A DNA stretch of 64,000 nt from Tenacibaculum jejuense (GTDB lineage: Bacteria > Bacteroidota > Bacteroidia > Flavobacteriales > Flavobacteriaceae), in contig NZ_LT899436.1 in the NCBI RefSeq assembly GCF_900198195.1, forward strand, positions 1,281,501 through 1,345,500. The letters run 5' to 3'. Shown one piece after another: positions 44,936 through 53,282 of the stretch. The notes beneath the pieces were generated by a model. That model was not told the origin of the DNA. It was given only the letters and a program-made list of their open reading frames with translations, and ran no database searches. The translations under genes were made by a program, and so were the position numbers. The number at the start of each line of letters is the position of its first letter. The stretch's first letter is position 1.

Positions 44936-46093
44936 ATGTACTTTACTGAAGAACATGAATCATTTCGTAAAAGTTTTAGAGACTTTTTACAGAAAGAAGT
45001 AGTTCCTCATATTGAAAAATGGGAGGAAACTGGTACCATAGATCGCTTTATTTGGGAGAAATTTGGAGAAATGGGGTACTTTGGTTTATACCAACCAGAA
45101 GAATATGGTGGATTAAATCTTGATTTATTTTACACAATAATATTTTTAGAAGAATTACAAAGGATTAACTCAGGAGGTTTTGCTGCTGCTATGTGGGCAC
45201 ATGCATATTTAGCAATGACACACCTTAAAAAAGAAGGAGATCACAGAATAAAAACAGAGTATCTTACTCCTAGTATAGAAGGAAAAAAGATAGGTTGCTT
45301 GTGTATTACAGAACCTTTTGGTGGTAGTGACGTTGCTGGTATGAGAACTACAGCAGTTAAACAAGGTGATAATTATGTAATAAATGGTTCTAAAACATTT
45401 ATTACTAATGGAGTATACTCTGATTATTTAATCGTGGCTGCTAAAACAGATCCTAACGATAAATATAAAGGGATGAGTATTTTCCTTGTTGATAGAGAAA
45501 CAGAAGGTGTTTCTTCTACAAAATTAAATAAATTAGGATGGAGAGCTTCTGATACAGGAGAAATAGCTTTTGATAATGTTGTAATCCCTAAAGAAAACTT
45601 AATGGGCGAAGAAGGAAAAGGTTTTCCTTACATTATGCAACATTTTGCTTTAGAGAGATTAATCATGGGAGTTAATGCGCATGCTAGGGCAGAGTATGCT
45701 TTAGAGTATGCCATAGACTATATGAACGAGCGTGAAGCTTTTGGTAAAAAAATAAATGAATTCCAAGCATTAAGACATAAGGTGGCTGAAATGGCTTCTA
45801 AAGTTGATATGTGTAAAGAATATAACTATTCTATTACAAAAAGACTAAACGATGGTACTTATGTAGTTAAAGAAGCTAGTATGAGTAAATTCTTATCTAC
45901 TAAAATTGCAGACGAAGTAATTTATGATGCTTTGCAATTATTAGGAGGTTATGGTTATATGGAAGATTATCCTTTAGCTCGTATGTTTAGAGATAGTAGG
46001 TTAGGACCTATTGGAGGAGGAACATCTGAAATCTTGAAAGAGATTATTGCAAAAATGATAATTGACAAAAAAGAGTACAAGCCAGCAACATAA
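44936..46093 (+). CDS. Acyl-CoA dehydrogenase
   Basis: The 385-residue FAD enzyme oxidises an acyl-CoA to the enoyl-CoA. It has the flavin motif CITEPFGGSDVAGM and the C-terminal LLGGYGYMEDYPLARMFRDSRLGPIGGGTSE. The usual catalytic Glu of the EGT motif is Gly here (GGGTSE), so the base is probably E240 in ALERLIMG on helix G, as in long-chain and isovaleryl-CoA dehydrogenases. The last 48 bp are repeated downstream at 46132-46179. Substrate length is not decided. Confidence 0.93.
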   Translation: MYFTEEHESFRKSFRDFLQKEVVPHIEKWEETGTIDRFIWEKFGEMGYFGLYQPEEYGGLNLDLFYTIIFLEELQRINSGGFAAAMWAHAYLAMTHLKKEGDHRIKTEYLTPSIEGKKIGCLCITEPFGGSDVAGMRTTAVKQGDNYVINGSKTFITNGVYSDYLIVAAKTDPNDKYKGMSIFLVDRETEGVSSTKLNKLGWRASDTGEIAFDNVVIPKENLMGEEGKGFPYIMQHFALERLIMGVNAHARAEYALEYAIDYMNEREAFGKKINEFQALRHKVAEMASKVDMCKEYNYSITKRLNDGTYVVKEASMSKFLSTKIADEVIYDALQLLGGYGYMEDYPLARMFRDSRLGPIGGGTSEILKEIIAKMIIDKKEYKPAT

Positions 46094-46131
46094 TTTATGT
46101 CAATTTCTTTTTGCAAAAATGTATCTCTACA

Positions 46132-46179
46132 TTGCAAAAATGATAATTGACAAAAAGGAATATAAGTCTGCAACTTAAA
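46132..46179 (+). repeat. Duplicated 3' end of the acyl-CoA dehydrogenase gene
   Basis: This is a 48-bp near copy of 46045-46092. The translated tail IAKMIIDKKEYKPAT and its stop are repeated as IAKMIIDKKEYKSAT and stop, with mostly silent differences. It is non-coding in context because the first stop precedes it. Confidence 0.85.
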
Positions 46180-46203
46180 AACAGTAGGTGGAAACAATTT
46201 TAT

Positions 46204-46236
46204 AAAAAAGAGAATACCGAGGTATTCTCTTTTTTT
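46204..46236 (+). terminator. Terminator after the acyl-CoA dehydrogenase gene
   Basis: A perfect 14-bp stem aaaaagagaatacc/ggtattctcttttt with a 2-nt loop and a T-run. Confidence 0.92.
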
Positions 46237-46303
46237 TGTCTTATAATTTATTAAAACAAAATTTAGAGGTTGTTTTTATTACGATTTGTTTAATTTATTA
46301 ACA

Positions 46304-46317
46304 CGAAATCGATTTCG
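46304..46317. promoter_or_regulatory. LacI-type operator upstream of alpha-amylase
   Basis: The perfect 14-bp palindrome cgaaatcgatttcg has the central CG and flanking AAAT/ATTT of LacI/CcpA-type sites. A second half-like cgatttcg follows at 46327-46334. It lies about 70 bp before the amylase ATG, so it could control that gene; no LacI-family gene is nearby. Confidence 0.55.
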
Positions 46318-46385
46318 CTTCTACACCGATTTCGTAGTTTACTTCTCATTAAATAACTTGAGAAAAACAAATAAATCTTATTAAA

Positions 46386-47771
46386 ATGAAAACTCTTTTT
46401 AAATTTTTGATAATACTATTATTTATCAATTATTCTTGCTCAAATAATGAAGCAGGGGTAGATTCAGTTATAGATGAAACTTCATCACAAAATAGTTCAG
46501 AAAAAAAACTGAAAGCCAGACAAGGTTTAAAACCTATCGGTACAGGTGTTATGATGCAAGCTTTTTATTGGGATGTTCCAGCAGGTGGTACTTGGTGGGA
46601 AAAAGTAGAAAGCAAAGTTCAAAGTTGGAGTGATGCTGGAATCGATGCTATTTGGCTACCACCAGTATCAAAAGCACAAAACGGAGCTTTTTCAATGGGA
46701 TATGATCCTTTTGATTATTATGATTTTGGTCAGTACAATCAAATGGGAAGTGTGGAAACACGTTTTGGTTCGAAAACTGAACTAGAAAGTTTAATTAATA
46801 AAGCGCACAATGCAAAATTAAGTGTAATTGCAGATATCGTAATCAATCACAATAGTGGAGGAGAATTAGAAGACAATCCATATACTGGTACACCATATTA
46901 TACAGATTTTAATCCGAAATCAGGAAAGTTTTTTAGAACTAACAGTGATTTTCATCCAAATGCAAATTGTAATAGTGATTCAGGGGTATTTGGAGGTTTT
47001 CCAGATTTAAGTCATTGTCAACCCTATGTGCAAGATTGGCTATGGAAGAGATCTAACAGTGTAGCTAAATATTATAAGAATGTTATGGGATTCGATGGTT
47101 GGAGATTCGACTATGTAAAAGGTTTTGAACCATGGGTAGTAAGAGAATGGAAAAATGCAGTAGGCGGATTTTCAGTAGGAGAGTATTGGGATGGTAATGC
47201 AAGTACTTTAGATTGGTGGTCAGGTGAAGCACAAGTTTCAGCTTTTGATTTTGCGTGTTATTACAGAATGAGAGATGCTTTTCAAGGCAATGATTTAAAT
47301 AAATTAAAAGGAGATATGCTTTGGAAGAGAAATTCTAGAAAAGCAGTTACATTCGTAGCAAATCATGACACAGATGAAATTTATAATGGAAAATTATTAG
47401 CTTATGCTTACATTTTAACTCATGAAGGGTATCCAACTATTTTTTATAGAGATTACGAAGAATGGCTAAGTAAAACAAAATTGAAGAATTTAATTTGGAT
47501 TCATAATAATCTTGCAGGTGGAAGTACATCTATCCTTCATGTAGATAACGATGAGTATGTAGCAAGAAGAAATGGACACAATAATGCTGGTTTAGTAGTT
47601 TATATAAATAATTCTAATTCTTGGAAAGAAAGATGGATTGAAACGAACTGGTCTAATACAAGAATAAAAGATTATACAGGAAATTCAAACTGGCAACCTG
47701 TAACTCAAGGAGGAAAATGGGTTAAAGTTCAAGCGCCACCTAAAAGTTATACAGTTTGGTCACCAAAATAA
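46386..47771 (+). CDS. Secreted alpha-amylase lipoprotein, archaeal-type GH13
   Basis: The 461-residue protein has a lipobox (FINYSCSNNEAG) and a GH13 barrel starting GVMMQAFYWDVPAGG. Catalytic residues are the nucleophile D242 in GWRFDYVKG, acid/base E266 in GEYWD and D328 in NHDTD. The sequence closely tracks Pyrococcus-type alpha-amylases (GH13 subfamily 7) through the whole barrel and the C-terminal domain, judged from memory of that family. It would hydrolyse starch-like alpha-1,4-glucans at the cell surface. No SusC/D genes adjoin it; a LacI-like operator lies upstream. Confidence 0.95.
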   Translation: MKTLFKFLIILLFINYSCSNNEAGVDSVIDETSSQNSSEKKLKARQGLKPIGTGVMMQAFYWDVPAGGTWWEKVESKVQSWSDAGIDAIWLPPVSKAQNGAFSMGYDPFDYYDFGQYNQMGSVETRFGSKTELESLINKAHNAKLSVIADIVINHNSGGELEDNPYTGTPYYTDFNPKSGKFFRTNSDFHPNANCNSDSGVFGGFPDLSHCQPYVQDWLWKRSNSVAKYYKNVMGFDGWRFDYVKGFEPWVVREWKNAVGGFSVGEYWDGNASTLDWWSGEAQVSAFDFACYYRMRDAFQGNDLNKLKGDMLWKRNSRKAVTFVANHDTDEIYNGKLLAYAYILTHEGYPTIFYRDYEEWLSKTKLKNLIWIHNNLAGGSTSILHVDNDEYVARRNGHNNAGLVVYINNSNSWKERWIETNWSNTRIKDYTGNSNWQPVTQGGKWVKVQAPPKSYTVWSPK

Positions 47772-47783
47772 ATTATTGATTAA

Positions 47784-47813
47784 TTGGATTATATAATATA
47801 ATATGTATCTTTG
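47784..47813 (+). promoter_or_regulatory. Promoter of rpsU (TTG - 19 nt - TATCTTTG)
   Basis: A TTG at 47784-47786 and TATCTTTG at 47806-47813 are 19 nt apart, a full match to the Bacteroidota consensus. The same tttgcagtcc run follows the -7 box of the tRNA operon. Confidence 0.8.
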
Positions 47814-47892
47814 CAGTCCCAAAAAATAAGATAATAATTTTTAAAATTAGATAACTTTCTGATTTTGAAACAAAAATATAGAAGATACGTAT

Positions 47893-47900
47893 GAGAGGAG
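47893..47900 (+). promoter_or_regulatory. Strong Shine-Dalgarno of rpsU
   Basis: A gagaggaggt run precedes the rpsU ATG by about 10 nt. Most genes here lack any Shine-Dalgarno, so this one stands out; in Bacteroidota the anti-SD is usually sequestered with the help of S21, so a strong SD on rpsU would allow feedback control. Confidence 0.7.
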
Positions 47901-47910
47901 GTGCAAAAAC

Positions 47911-48108
47911 ATGTTAATTATTCCAGTTAAAGAAGGTGAGAATATCGATAGAGCTTTAAAACGTTACAAGCGTAAATTCGATCGTACGAAAACTATGAGA
48001 AACTTACGTGCTCGTAAGCAGTACACAAAACCATCTGTAGCAAAAAGAGCTCAGAAAATTAAAGCTTCTTATATCCAAAGATTAAGAACACAAGAAGAAA
48101 TTGGTTAA
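47911..48108 (+). CDS. rpsU: 30S ribosomal protein S21
   Basis: The 65-residue basic protein begins MLIIPVKEGENIDRALKRYK and contains KFDRTKTMRNLRARKQYTKP, the S21 signature. S21 sits near the anti-Shine-Dalgarno region of the 30S subunit and helps initiation. It has its own promoter and a strong terminator, apart from the xerC gene downstream. A gaggaggt run lies upstream of the start (47893-47900), an unusually strong Shine-Dalgarno for this phylum, in line with S21 autocontrol seen in other Bacteroidota. Confidence 0.95.
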   Translation: MLIIPVKEGENIDRALKRYKRKFDRTKTMRNLRARKQYTKPSVAKRAQKIKASYIQRLRTQEEIG

Positions 48109-48130
48109 ACCAATTTTTTACAATAAGAAT

Positions 48131-48165
48131 TAAGCCCATACATTTTGTGTGGGCTTATTTTTTTA
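48131..48165 (+). terminator. Terminator of rpsU
   Basis: An 11-bp stem taagcccatac/gtgtgggctta (one G-U) with a 5-nt loop and a T-run. Confidence 0.92.
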
Positions 48166-48194
48166 TTAATATTATTCAAAATTGAAGTTGGTTT

Positions 48195-49082
48195 ATGTTT
48201 ATTGATGCTTTTTTAGATTATTTATCTCTTGAAAAAAAATATTCAGCACATACTGTGTTAGCATATAAAACAGATTTAATTGCTTTTAAAGATTATTGTG
48301 AGGTCGAATTCGATCAAGTTGATTTAGAATCTATCAATTATAATCAAATTAGAAGTTGGATAGTTACTTTAGTAGATCAAGGGATATCAAATAGAACCAT
48401 AAATAGAAAAGTAAGTAGTTTAAAGACCTTTTATAAATTTCTTCAAAAAATAGAAGTGATTACTGCTAATCCGCTCTCTAAACATAAGGCATTAAAAACA
48501 CAGAAGAAAAATGAAATTCCGTTTTCTATAAAAGAAATGGAAAATGTCTTTAAAGATTTAAATGAGGATGATTTTGTTTCTTTAAGAAACAGATTAATTG
48601 TAGAGTTGTTTTATTCTACAGGAATGAGAAGAATAGAGCTAATTAACATTAAGTTATCTGATGTAGATTTAAGTTCTAATACAGTGAAAATATTAGGGAA
48701 AAGAAATAAAGAAAGAATAGTTCCTTTGATATTTGCTGTAACCCAAACTCTGAAGAAATACATAACCAGTAGAAATGAAATAGTTGAAAATAATGAATAC
48801 TTATTTATAACAGAGAAAGGAAATAAAATTTATGAAACACTTGTTTATCGAATTATAAATCGTTACTTTAGTAAGGTCTCGACAAAGACAAAAAAAAGTC
48901 CGCATATTCTTAGGCACACTTTTGCTACCCAATTACTCAATCAAGGTGCGGATTTAAATTCGGTTAAAGAATTACTAGGACATTCTAGTTTAGCCTCAAC
49001 CCAAGTTTACACTCACAATAACTTGGAACAATTAAAACAAGTGTTTAACAAAGCTCATCCTAGGAGCAAAAAAAAAGACTGA
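48195..49082 (+). CDS. xerC: Tyrosine recombinase XerC
   Basis: The 295-residue protein has an N-terminal SAM-like core-binding domain (FIDAFLDYLSLEKKYSAHTVLAYK) and the catalytic domain with FYSTGMRRIELINI (first Arg), HILRHTFATQLL (His-x-x-Arg), GHSSLASTQVYTH (second His and the Tyr nucleophile). It resolves chromosome dimers at dif with a partner. XerC and XerD cannot be separated by sequence alone here; position beside rpsU and hpf is the usual Bacteroidota setting. Confidence 0.93.
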   Translation: MFIDAFLDYLSLEKKYSAHTVLAYKTDLIAFKDYCEVEFDQVDLESINYNQIRSWIVTLVDQGISNRTINRKVSSLKTFYKFLQKIEVITANPLSKHKALKTQKKNEIPFSIKEMENVFKDLNEDDFVSLRNRLIVELFYSTGMRRIELINIKLSDVDLSSNTVKILGKRNKERIVPLIFAVTQTLKKYITSRNEIVENNEYLFITEKGNKIYETLVYRIINRYFSKVSTKTKKSPHILRHTFATQLLNQGADLNSVKELLGHSSLASTQVYTHNNLEQLKQVFNKAHPRSKKKD

Positions 49083-49087
49083 AGATT

Positions 49088-49396
49088 ATGAAGGTATTCA
49101 CACAATCGGTAAATTTTAAAGTAGATGGAGATTTAGTTAATTTCATTGAGAAGAAAGTGGGAGGTTTAGAAAAGTTCCACGATAAGATAGTTGATGCGGA
49201 AGTTTTCTTAAAAGTTCAAAAAACTAGTGATAAAGAAAATAAATTTACAGAGATTAAAATAAATATTCCAGGAAATGAATTAATTGTTAAAAAAATGAAC
49301 AAAACCTTCGAAGAAGGCGTGAGTCTTGGGGTTGAATCATTAAAAAGACAATTAAGAAAGTCAAAAGAAAAAAAAAGAGTATCTTTGGTACTATAA
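49088..49396 (+). CDS. hpf: Ribosome hibernation promoting factor (short form)
   Basis: The 102-residue protein matches the HPF/YfiA fold: MKVFTQSVNFKVDGDLVNFIEKKVGGLEKF and IKINIPGNELIVKKMNKTFEE with conserved alternating positive charges. It would bind the 30S decoding centre in slow growth. It starts 5 bp after xerC stops, so the two are co-transcribed, and it ends before a terminator-like hairpin and the tRNA operon. Confidence 0.9.
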   Translation: MKVFTQSVNFKVDGDLVNFIEKKVGGLEKFHDKIVDAEVFLKVQKTSDKENKFTEIKINIPGNELIVKKMNKTFEEGVSLGVESLKRQLRKSKEKKRVSLVL

Positions 49397-49445
49397 AAGT
49401 TTATAAAAAAAATGCAAAAAGTTTTATAAATTCAAAATTACTTTA

Positions 49446-49453
49446 TAAATTTG
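49446..49453 (+). promoter_or_regulatory. -7 box of the tRNA operon
   Basis: TAAATTTG followed by cagtcc, the same start region as rpsU; about 42 nt before the first tRNA. Confidence 0.5.
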
Positions 49454-49456
49454 CAG

Positions 49457-49487
49457 TCCGTTAGAAATAACGGATTGTTTTTTTATA
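49457..49487 (+). terminator. Hairpin between hpf and the tRNA operon
   Basis: A short stem ccgtta/taacgg with a gaaa tetraloop, followed by a T-run. It falls right after the presumed tRNA-operon start, so it may be an attenuator of that operon rather than an hpf terminator. Confidence 0.6.
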
Positions 49488-49494
49488 ACAAAAA

Positions 49495-49568
49495 GCCGAT
49501 ATAGCTCAGCTGGCTAGAGCAGCTGATTTGTAATCAGCAGGTCGTGGGTTCGAGTCCCTCTATCGGCT
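49495..49568 (+). tRNA. tRNA-Thr (anticodon TGT)
   Basis: 74 nt with 7-bp acceptor stem gccgata/tatcggc, anticodon loop tttgtaa and T-loop ttcgagt. No CCA is encoded. It is first of a Thr-Tyr-Gly-Thr run before tuf. Confidence 0.97.
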
Positions 49569-49611
49569 CAAAAAACAAAAGTTCATTAAAATATTAAATT
49601 TAAGATTTAAA

Positions 49612-49694
49612 GGGGAGATTCCAGAGCGGCCAAATGGGACGGACTGTAACTCCGTTGTCTTTCGACTTCGCAGGTTCGAATCCTGCTCTCCCCA
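49612..49694 (+). tRNA. tRNA-Tyr (anticodon GTA)
   Basis: 83 nt with acceptor stem ggggaga/tctcccc, anticodon GTA in ctgtaac and the long variable arm of a class II tRNA. Confidence 0.96.
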
Positions 49695-49711
49695 CTAATC
49701 TTAAAATTAAT

Positions 49712-49784
49712 GCGGGAGTAGCTCAGTTGGTAGAGCGTCAGCCTTCCAAGCTGAATGTCGCCGGTTCGAACCCGGTCTCCCGCT
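49712..49784 (+). tRNA. tRNA-Gly (anticodon TCC)
   Basis: 73 nt with acceptor stem gcgggag/ctcccgc, anticodon TCC in cttccaa and T-loop ttcgaac. Confidence 0.97.
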
Positions 49785-49847
49785 CAAAATCATTTACTGT
49801 TTGGTTTTTGAAGTTGAGTGTCAAAACAAAATAATAGTAAATGTGAC

Positions 49848-49920
49848 GCCGGTGTAGCTCAGCTGGTAGAGCGCATCCTTGGTAGGGATGAGGTCACGGG
49901 TTCAAGTCCCGTCATTGGCT
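49848..49920 (+). tRNA. tRNA-Thr (anticodon GGT)
   Basis: 73 nt with acceptor stem gccggtg/cattggc (two G-U pairs), anticodon GGT in ttggtag and T-loop ttcaagt. Confidence 0.96.
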
Positions 49921-49982
49921 CAAATAAAATAGAGTTTACGATAACACTAAATATATTTAACTAAGAATTAAAATTAATAATC

Positions 49983-51170
49983 ATGGCAAAAGGAACTTAC
50001 GATCGTTCGAAACCGCACTTAAACGTAGGTACAATCGGTCACGTAGATCACGGTAAAACTACATTAACTGCTGCTATTACTAAAGTATTAGCTGATGCAG
50101 GATATTCAGAGCAAAGAGCATTTGATCAAATCGATAATGCTCCTGAAGAGAAAGAAAGAGGTATTACAATTAACTCTTCTCACGTAGAGTATGCTACTGC
50201 AAACCGTCACTACGCACACGTTGATTGTCCAGGTCACGCCGATTATGTAAAGAACATGGTAACTGGTGCTGCACAAATGGATGGTGCTATCTTAGTAGTT
50301 GCTGCTACAGATGGACCAATGCCTCAAACTCGTGAGCACATCTTATTAGGTCGTCAGGTTGGTATTCCACGTATCGTTGTTTTCTTAAACAAAGTTGATA
50401 TGGTTGATGATGAGGAGTTATTAGAGTTAGTTGAGATGGAAGTTAGAGAGTTATTATCTTTCTATGAGTATGATGGAGATAATAGTCCTGTAATCCAAGG
50501 TTCTGCTTTAGGAGCTTTAAATGGAGAGCAAAAGTGGGTTGATACAGTATTAGAATTAATGGAAGCTGTTGATACTTGGATTGAGGAGCCGCCAAGAGAT
50601 ACTGAGAAAGATTTCTTAATGCCGATTGAAGATGTATTCTCTATTACAGGTCGTGGTACTGTTGCTACTGGTCGTATTGAAACTGGTATCATCAACTCTG
50701 GAGATCCTGTAGAGATCATCGGTATGGGTTCTGAGAAGTTAACTTCTACAGTGACTGGAATCGAAATGTTCCGTCAAATCTTAGATAGAGGTGAAGCTGG
50801 AGATAACGCAGGTATCTTATTAAGAGGTATTGACAAGACAGATATCAAAAGAGGTATGGTGATTACTAAGCCTGGATCTGTTACTCCACATGCTAAGTTT
50901 AAAGCTGAGGTATATATCTTAAAGAAAGAAGAAGGTGGTCGTCACACTCCTTTCCATAATAACTACCGTCCACAATTCTACGTACGTACAACTGACGTAA
51001 CTGGTAACATTGGTTTACCTGATGGAGTAGAAATGGTAATGCCTGGTGATAACTTAACAATCAATGTTGATTTAATCCAACCAATTGCATTAAACATCGG
51101 TTTACAGTTCGCTATCCGTGAAGGAGGTAGAACAGTAGGTGCTGGTCAGGTAACTGAAATTTTAGACTAA
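49983..51170 (+). CDS. tuf: Elongation factor Tu
   Basis: The 395-residue GTPase delivers aminoacyl-tRNA to the ribosome. The P-loop [16 protein letters not shown] and NKVD motifs are intact, as is the C-terminal [12 protein letters not shown]. It follows the tRNA-Thr/Tyr/Gly/Thr run and precedes tRNA-Trp and secE, the order known from the E. coli tufB region. Codon use is strongly biased (GTA, GGT, CGT), as expected for a very highly expressed gene. Confidence 0.98.
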   Translation: MAKGTYDRSKPHLNVGTIGHVDHGKTTLTAAITKVLADAGYSEQRAFDQIDNAPEEKERGITINSSHVEYATANRHYAHVDCPGHADYVKNMVTGAAQMDGAILVVAATDGPMPQTREHILLGRQVGIPRIVVFLNKVDMVDDEELLELVEMEVRELLSFYEYDGDNSPVIQGSALGALNGEQKWVDTVLELMEAVDTWIEEPPRDTEKDFLMPIEDVFSITGRGTVATGRIETGIINSGDPVEIIGMGSEKLTSTVTGIEMFRQILDRGEAGDNAGILLRGIDKTDIKRGMVITKPGSVTPHAKFKAEVYILKKEEGGRHTPFHNNYRPQFYVRTTDVTGNIGLPDGVEMVMPGDNLTINVDLIQPIALNIGLQFAIREGGRTVGAGQVTEILD

Positions 51171-51190
51171 TAATTAATTAGTGAATAAAT

Positions 51191-51219
51191 TAGAGGCGTC
51201 CCAGCCGGGACGTCTTTAT
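51191..51219 (+). terminator. Hairpin between tuf and tRNA-Trp
   Basis: A 9-bp stem aggcgtccc/gggacgtct (one G-U) with a 4-nt loop and a short T-run; a leaky terminator or processing site would fit. Confidence 0.75.
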
Positions 51220-51222
51220 AAT

Positions 51223-51295
51223 ACGGGTTTAGCTCAGTTGGTAGAGCACTGGTCTCCAAAACCAGGTGTCGGGAGTTCGAGCCTCTCAACCCGTG
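51223..51295 (+). tRNA. tRNA-Trp (anticodon CCA)
   Basis: 73 nt with acceptor stem acgggtt/aacccgt, anticodon CCA in ctccaaa and T-loop ttcgagc. It lies 16 bp before secE. Confidence 0.97.
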
Positions 51296-51310
51296 CAAAT
51301 TTTAAAAGTG

Positions 51311-51502
51311 ATGAACAACTTTATACAATACATTAAAGATTCTTTCGAAGAATTAAGCACAAATATGACTTGGATTTCACGCGAAGAAGCACAGAAATCA
51401 ACAGTTGTAGTGGCAGTTTTTACAATAGTTTTTGCATTAGCTGTTGCAGTTATTGATAAAGTTTTTCAAACTAGTTTAGATAAATTTTTTAATTTATTTT
51501 AA
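51311..51502 (+). CDS. secE: Preprotein translocase subunit SecE
   Basis: The ATG at 51311 gives 63 residues, MNNFIQYIKDSFEELSTNM, then TWISREEAQKSTVVV and a single membrane helix, as in short SecE proteins. It clamps SecY in the translocon. The upstream in-frame ATG at 51266 lies inside tRNA-Trp and is rejected. nusG follows after 2 bp. Confidence 0.95.
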   Translation: MNNFIQYIKDSFEELSTNMTWISREEAQKSTVVVAVFTIVFALAVAVIDKVFQTSLDKFFNLF

Positions 51503-51504
51503 GG

Positions 51505-52053
51505 ATGGCTGATTCAGTTATGAAATGGTATGTCGTGAGAGCGATAGGTGGACAGGAGAATAAAGTCAAGTCTTATATCGAAACTGAGATAGCTAGGCAT
51601 GGATTATCAGACTACGTAAGCCAAGTTATCGTTCCTACAGAGAAAGTTGTTCAAATCAGAAATGGTAAGAAAATAAACAGAGAAAGAGTTTACTTTCCAG
51701 GCTATATAATGGTTGAAGCAAATTTAGCTGGGGAAGTTCCTCACGTAATAAAATCGGTTACAGGTGTAATTGGTTTTTTAGGTGAAACTAAAGGAGGAGA
51801 TCCAGTTCCTATGCGTAAGTCAGAAGTTAACAGAATGCTTGGTAAAGTTGATGAACTTTCAGTTAACGAAGAAAACGTTGCTATTCCTTATACAGTAGGT
51901 GAAACTGTGAAGGTTGTTGACGGTCCTTTTAATGGTTTCGATGGAATAGTTGAAAATGTAAATGAGGAAAAACGTAAACTTGAGGTAATGGTGAAAATTT
52001 TCGGTAGAAAAACACCATTAGAATTAAGTTACATGCAAGTAGAGAAAATATAA
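51505..52053 (+). CDS. nusG: Transcription termination/antitermination protein NusG
   Basis: The 182-residue protein has the NGN domain (KWYVVRAIGGQENKVKSYIE...VYFPGYIMVEA) and C-terminal KOW (GETVKVVDGPFNGFDGIVENV). It binds RNA polymerase and couples it to the ribosome or Rho. It is in the usual secE-nusG-rplK order. Confidence 0.97.
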   Translation: MADSVMKWYVVRAIGGQENKVKSYIETEIARHGLSDYVSQVIVPTEKVVQIRNGKKINRERVYFPGYIMVEANLAGEVPHVIKSVTGVIGFLGETKGGDPVPMRKSEVNRMLGKVDELSVNEENVAIPYTVGETVKVVDGPFNGFDGIVENVNEEKRKLEVMVKIFGRKTPLELSYMQVEKI

Positions 52054-52114
52054 CAATTAATATATATTTTATTTGATATATCGCTTCCATAGATATATCA
52101 TTAAAACTTAAACA

Positions 52115-52552
52115 ATGGCAAAAGAAGTAAGTAAATTAGTTAAACTACAAGTTAGGGGAGGTGCTGCGAATCCGTCGCCACCAGTTGGACCCGCTTTAGG
52201 TGCTGCCGGAGTTAACATCATGGAGTTCTGTAAGCAGTTTAATGCTCGTACGCAGGACAAACAAGGTAAAGTTTTACCTGTTGTGATTACAGTATATACT
52301 GATAAATCATTCGAATTTGTTGTTAAAACTCCACCAGCTGCAGTGCAATTACTAGAAGCGGCCAAAATTAAGAAAGGTTCAGGAGAGCCTAATAGAAAAA
52401 AAGTAGCAAGTGTTACTTGGGATCAAGTAAAAACTATTGCTGAAGATAAGATGGCAGATTTAAATGCTTTCGAAATCGAATCAGCAATGAGAATGATCGC
52501 AGGAACAGCTCGCTCTATGGGATTAACAGTAACAGGTGATGCACCTGCTTAA
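52115..52552 (+). CDS. rplK: 50S ribosomal protein L11
   Basis: The 145-residue protein has the Pro-rich N-terminal motif [20 protein letters not shown] and the C-terminal rRNA-binding [15 protein letters not shown]. It forms the GTPase-associated centre with rRNA and L10/L12. Two gatatatc palindromes lie in the 61-bp leader (52075-52099) and could belong to L1/L11 feedback control; that is inference. Confidence 0.97.
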   Translation: MAKEVSKLVKLQVRGGAANPSPPVGPALGAAGVNIMEFCKQFNARTQDKQGKVLPVVITVYTDKSFEFVVKTPPAAVQLLEAAKIKKGSGEPNRKKVASVTWDQVKTIAEDKMADLNAFEIESAMRMIAGTARSMGLTVTGDAPA

Positions 52553-52569
52553 ACTAAAAGAGAATTATA

Positions 52570-53262
52570 ATGGCAAGATTAACAAGAAAGCAAAAAGAAG
52601 CTCGTGCTAAGATTGACAGCTCTAAAGTTTATGACTTAAATGAAGCATCAGCCTTAATAAAAAATATTACTAATGTAAAGTTTGATGCATCTGTAGATTT
52701 AGCTGTACGTTTAGGAGTAGATCCTAGAAAAGCTAATCAAATGGTTCGTGGAGTTGTAACATTACCACACGGAACAGGTAAAGATGTGAAAGTTTTAGCT
52801 TTAGTTACTCCAGATAAAGAAGCAGAAGCTCAAGCAGCGGGTGCTGATTATGTTGGATTAGACGAATACCTTCAGAAAATCAAAGGAGGTTGGACAGACG
52901 TAGATGTCATCATTACTATGCCTAGCGTAATGGGTAAATTAGGTCCTTTAGGTCGTATATTAGGACCAAGAGGTTTAATGCCAAACCCTAAGACAGGTAC
53001 AGTTACTATGGATGTTGCAAAAGCAGTGAAAGAGGTAAAAGCTGGTAAAATCGATTTTAAAGTTGATAAAACTGGTATCGTACATGCTGCAATCGGTAAA
53101 GCATCTTTCGATGCTGAGAAAATTGCCGAAAATGCAAATGAATTAGTTCAAACACTTTTAAAATTAAAGCCAACAGCAGCAAAAGGCACTTACATTAAGA
53201 GCATTTTTATGTCATCAACAATGAGTCCTAGTGTTCCTGTAGATGTGAAATCTGTTTCATAG
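52570..53262 (+). CDS. rplA: 50S ribosomal protein L1
   Basis: The 230-residue protein has the family motifs [24 protein letters not shown] and [22 protein letters not shown]1 builds the L1 stalk and often represses its own operon by binding the leader mRNA. It lies 17 bp after rplK. Confidence 0.97.
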   Translation: MARLTRKQKEARAKIDSSKVYDLNEASALIKNITNVKFDASVDLAVRLGVDPRKANQMVRGVVTLPHGTGKDVKVLALVTPDKEAEAQAAGADYVGLDEYLQKIKGGWTDVDVIITMPSVMGKLGPLGRILGPRGLMPNPKTGTVTMDVAKAVKEVKAGKIDFKVDKTGIVHAAIGKASFDAEKIAENANELVQTLLKLKPTAAKGTYIKSIFMSSTMSPSVPVDVKSVS

Positions 53263-53282
53263 GCAGTTAAAATCTATATATC

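Noticed and set aside
49634..49834. Plus-strand ORF of 66 codons
   Set aside because: It runs through tRNA-Tyr and tRNA-Gly; the translated string is an artefact of tRNA sequence.
51266..51310. Longer start for secE
   Set aside because: The upstream ATG is inside tRNA-Trp; the ATG at 51311 gives the normal SecE N-terminus.
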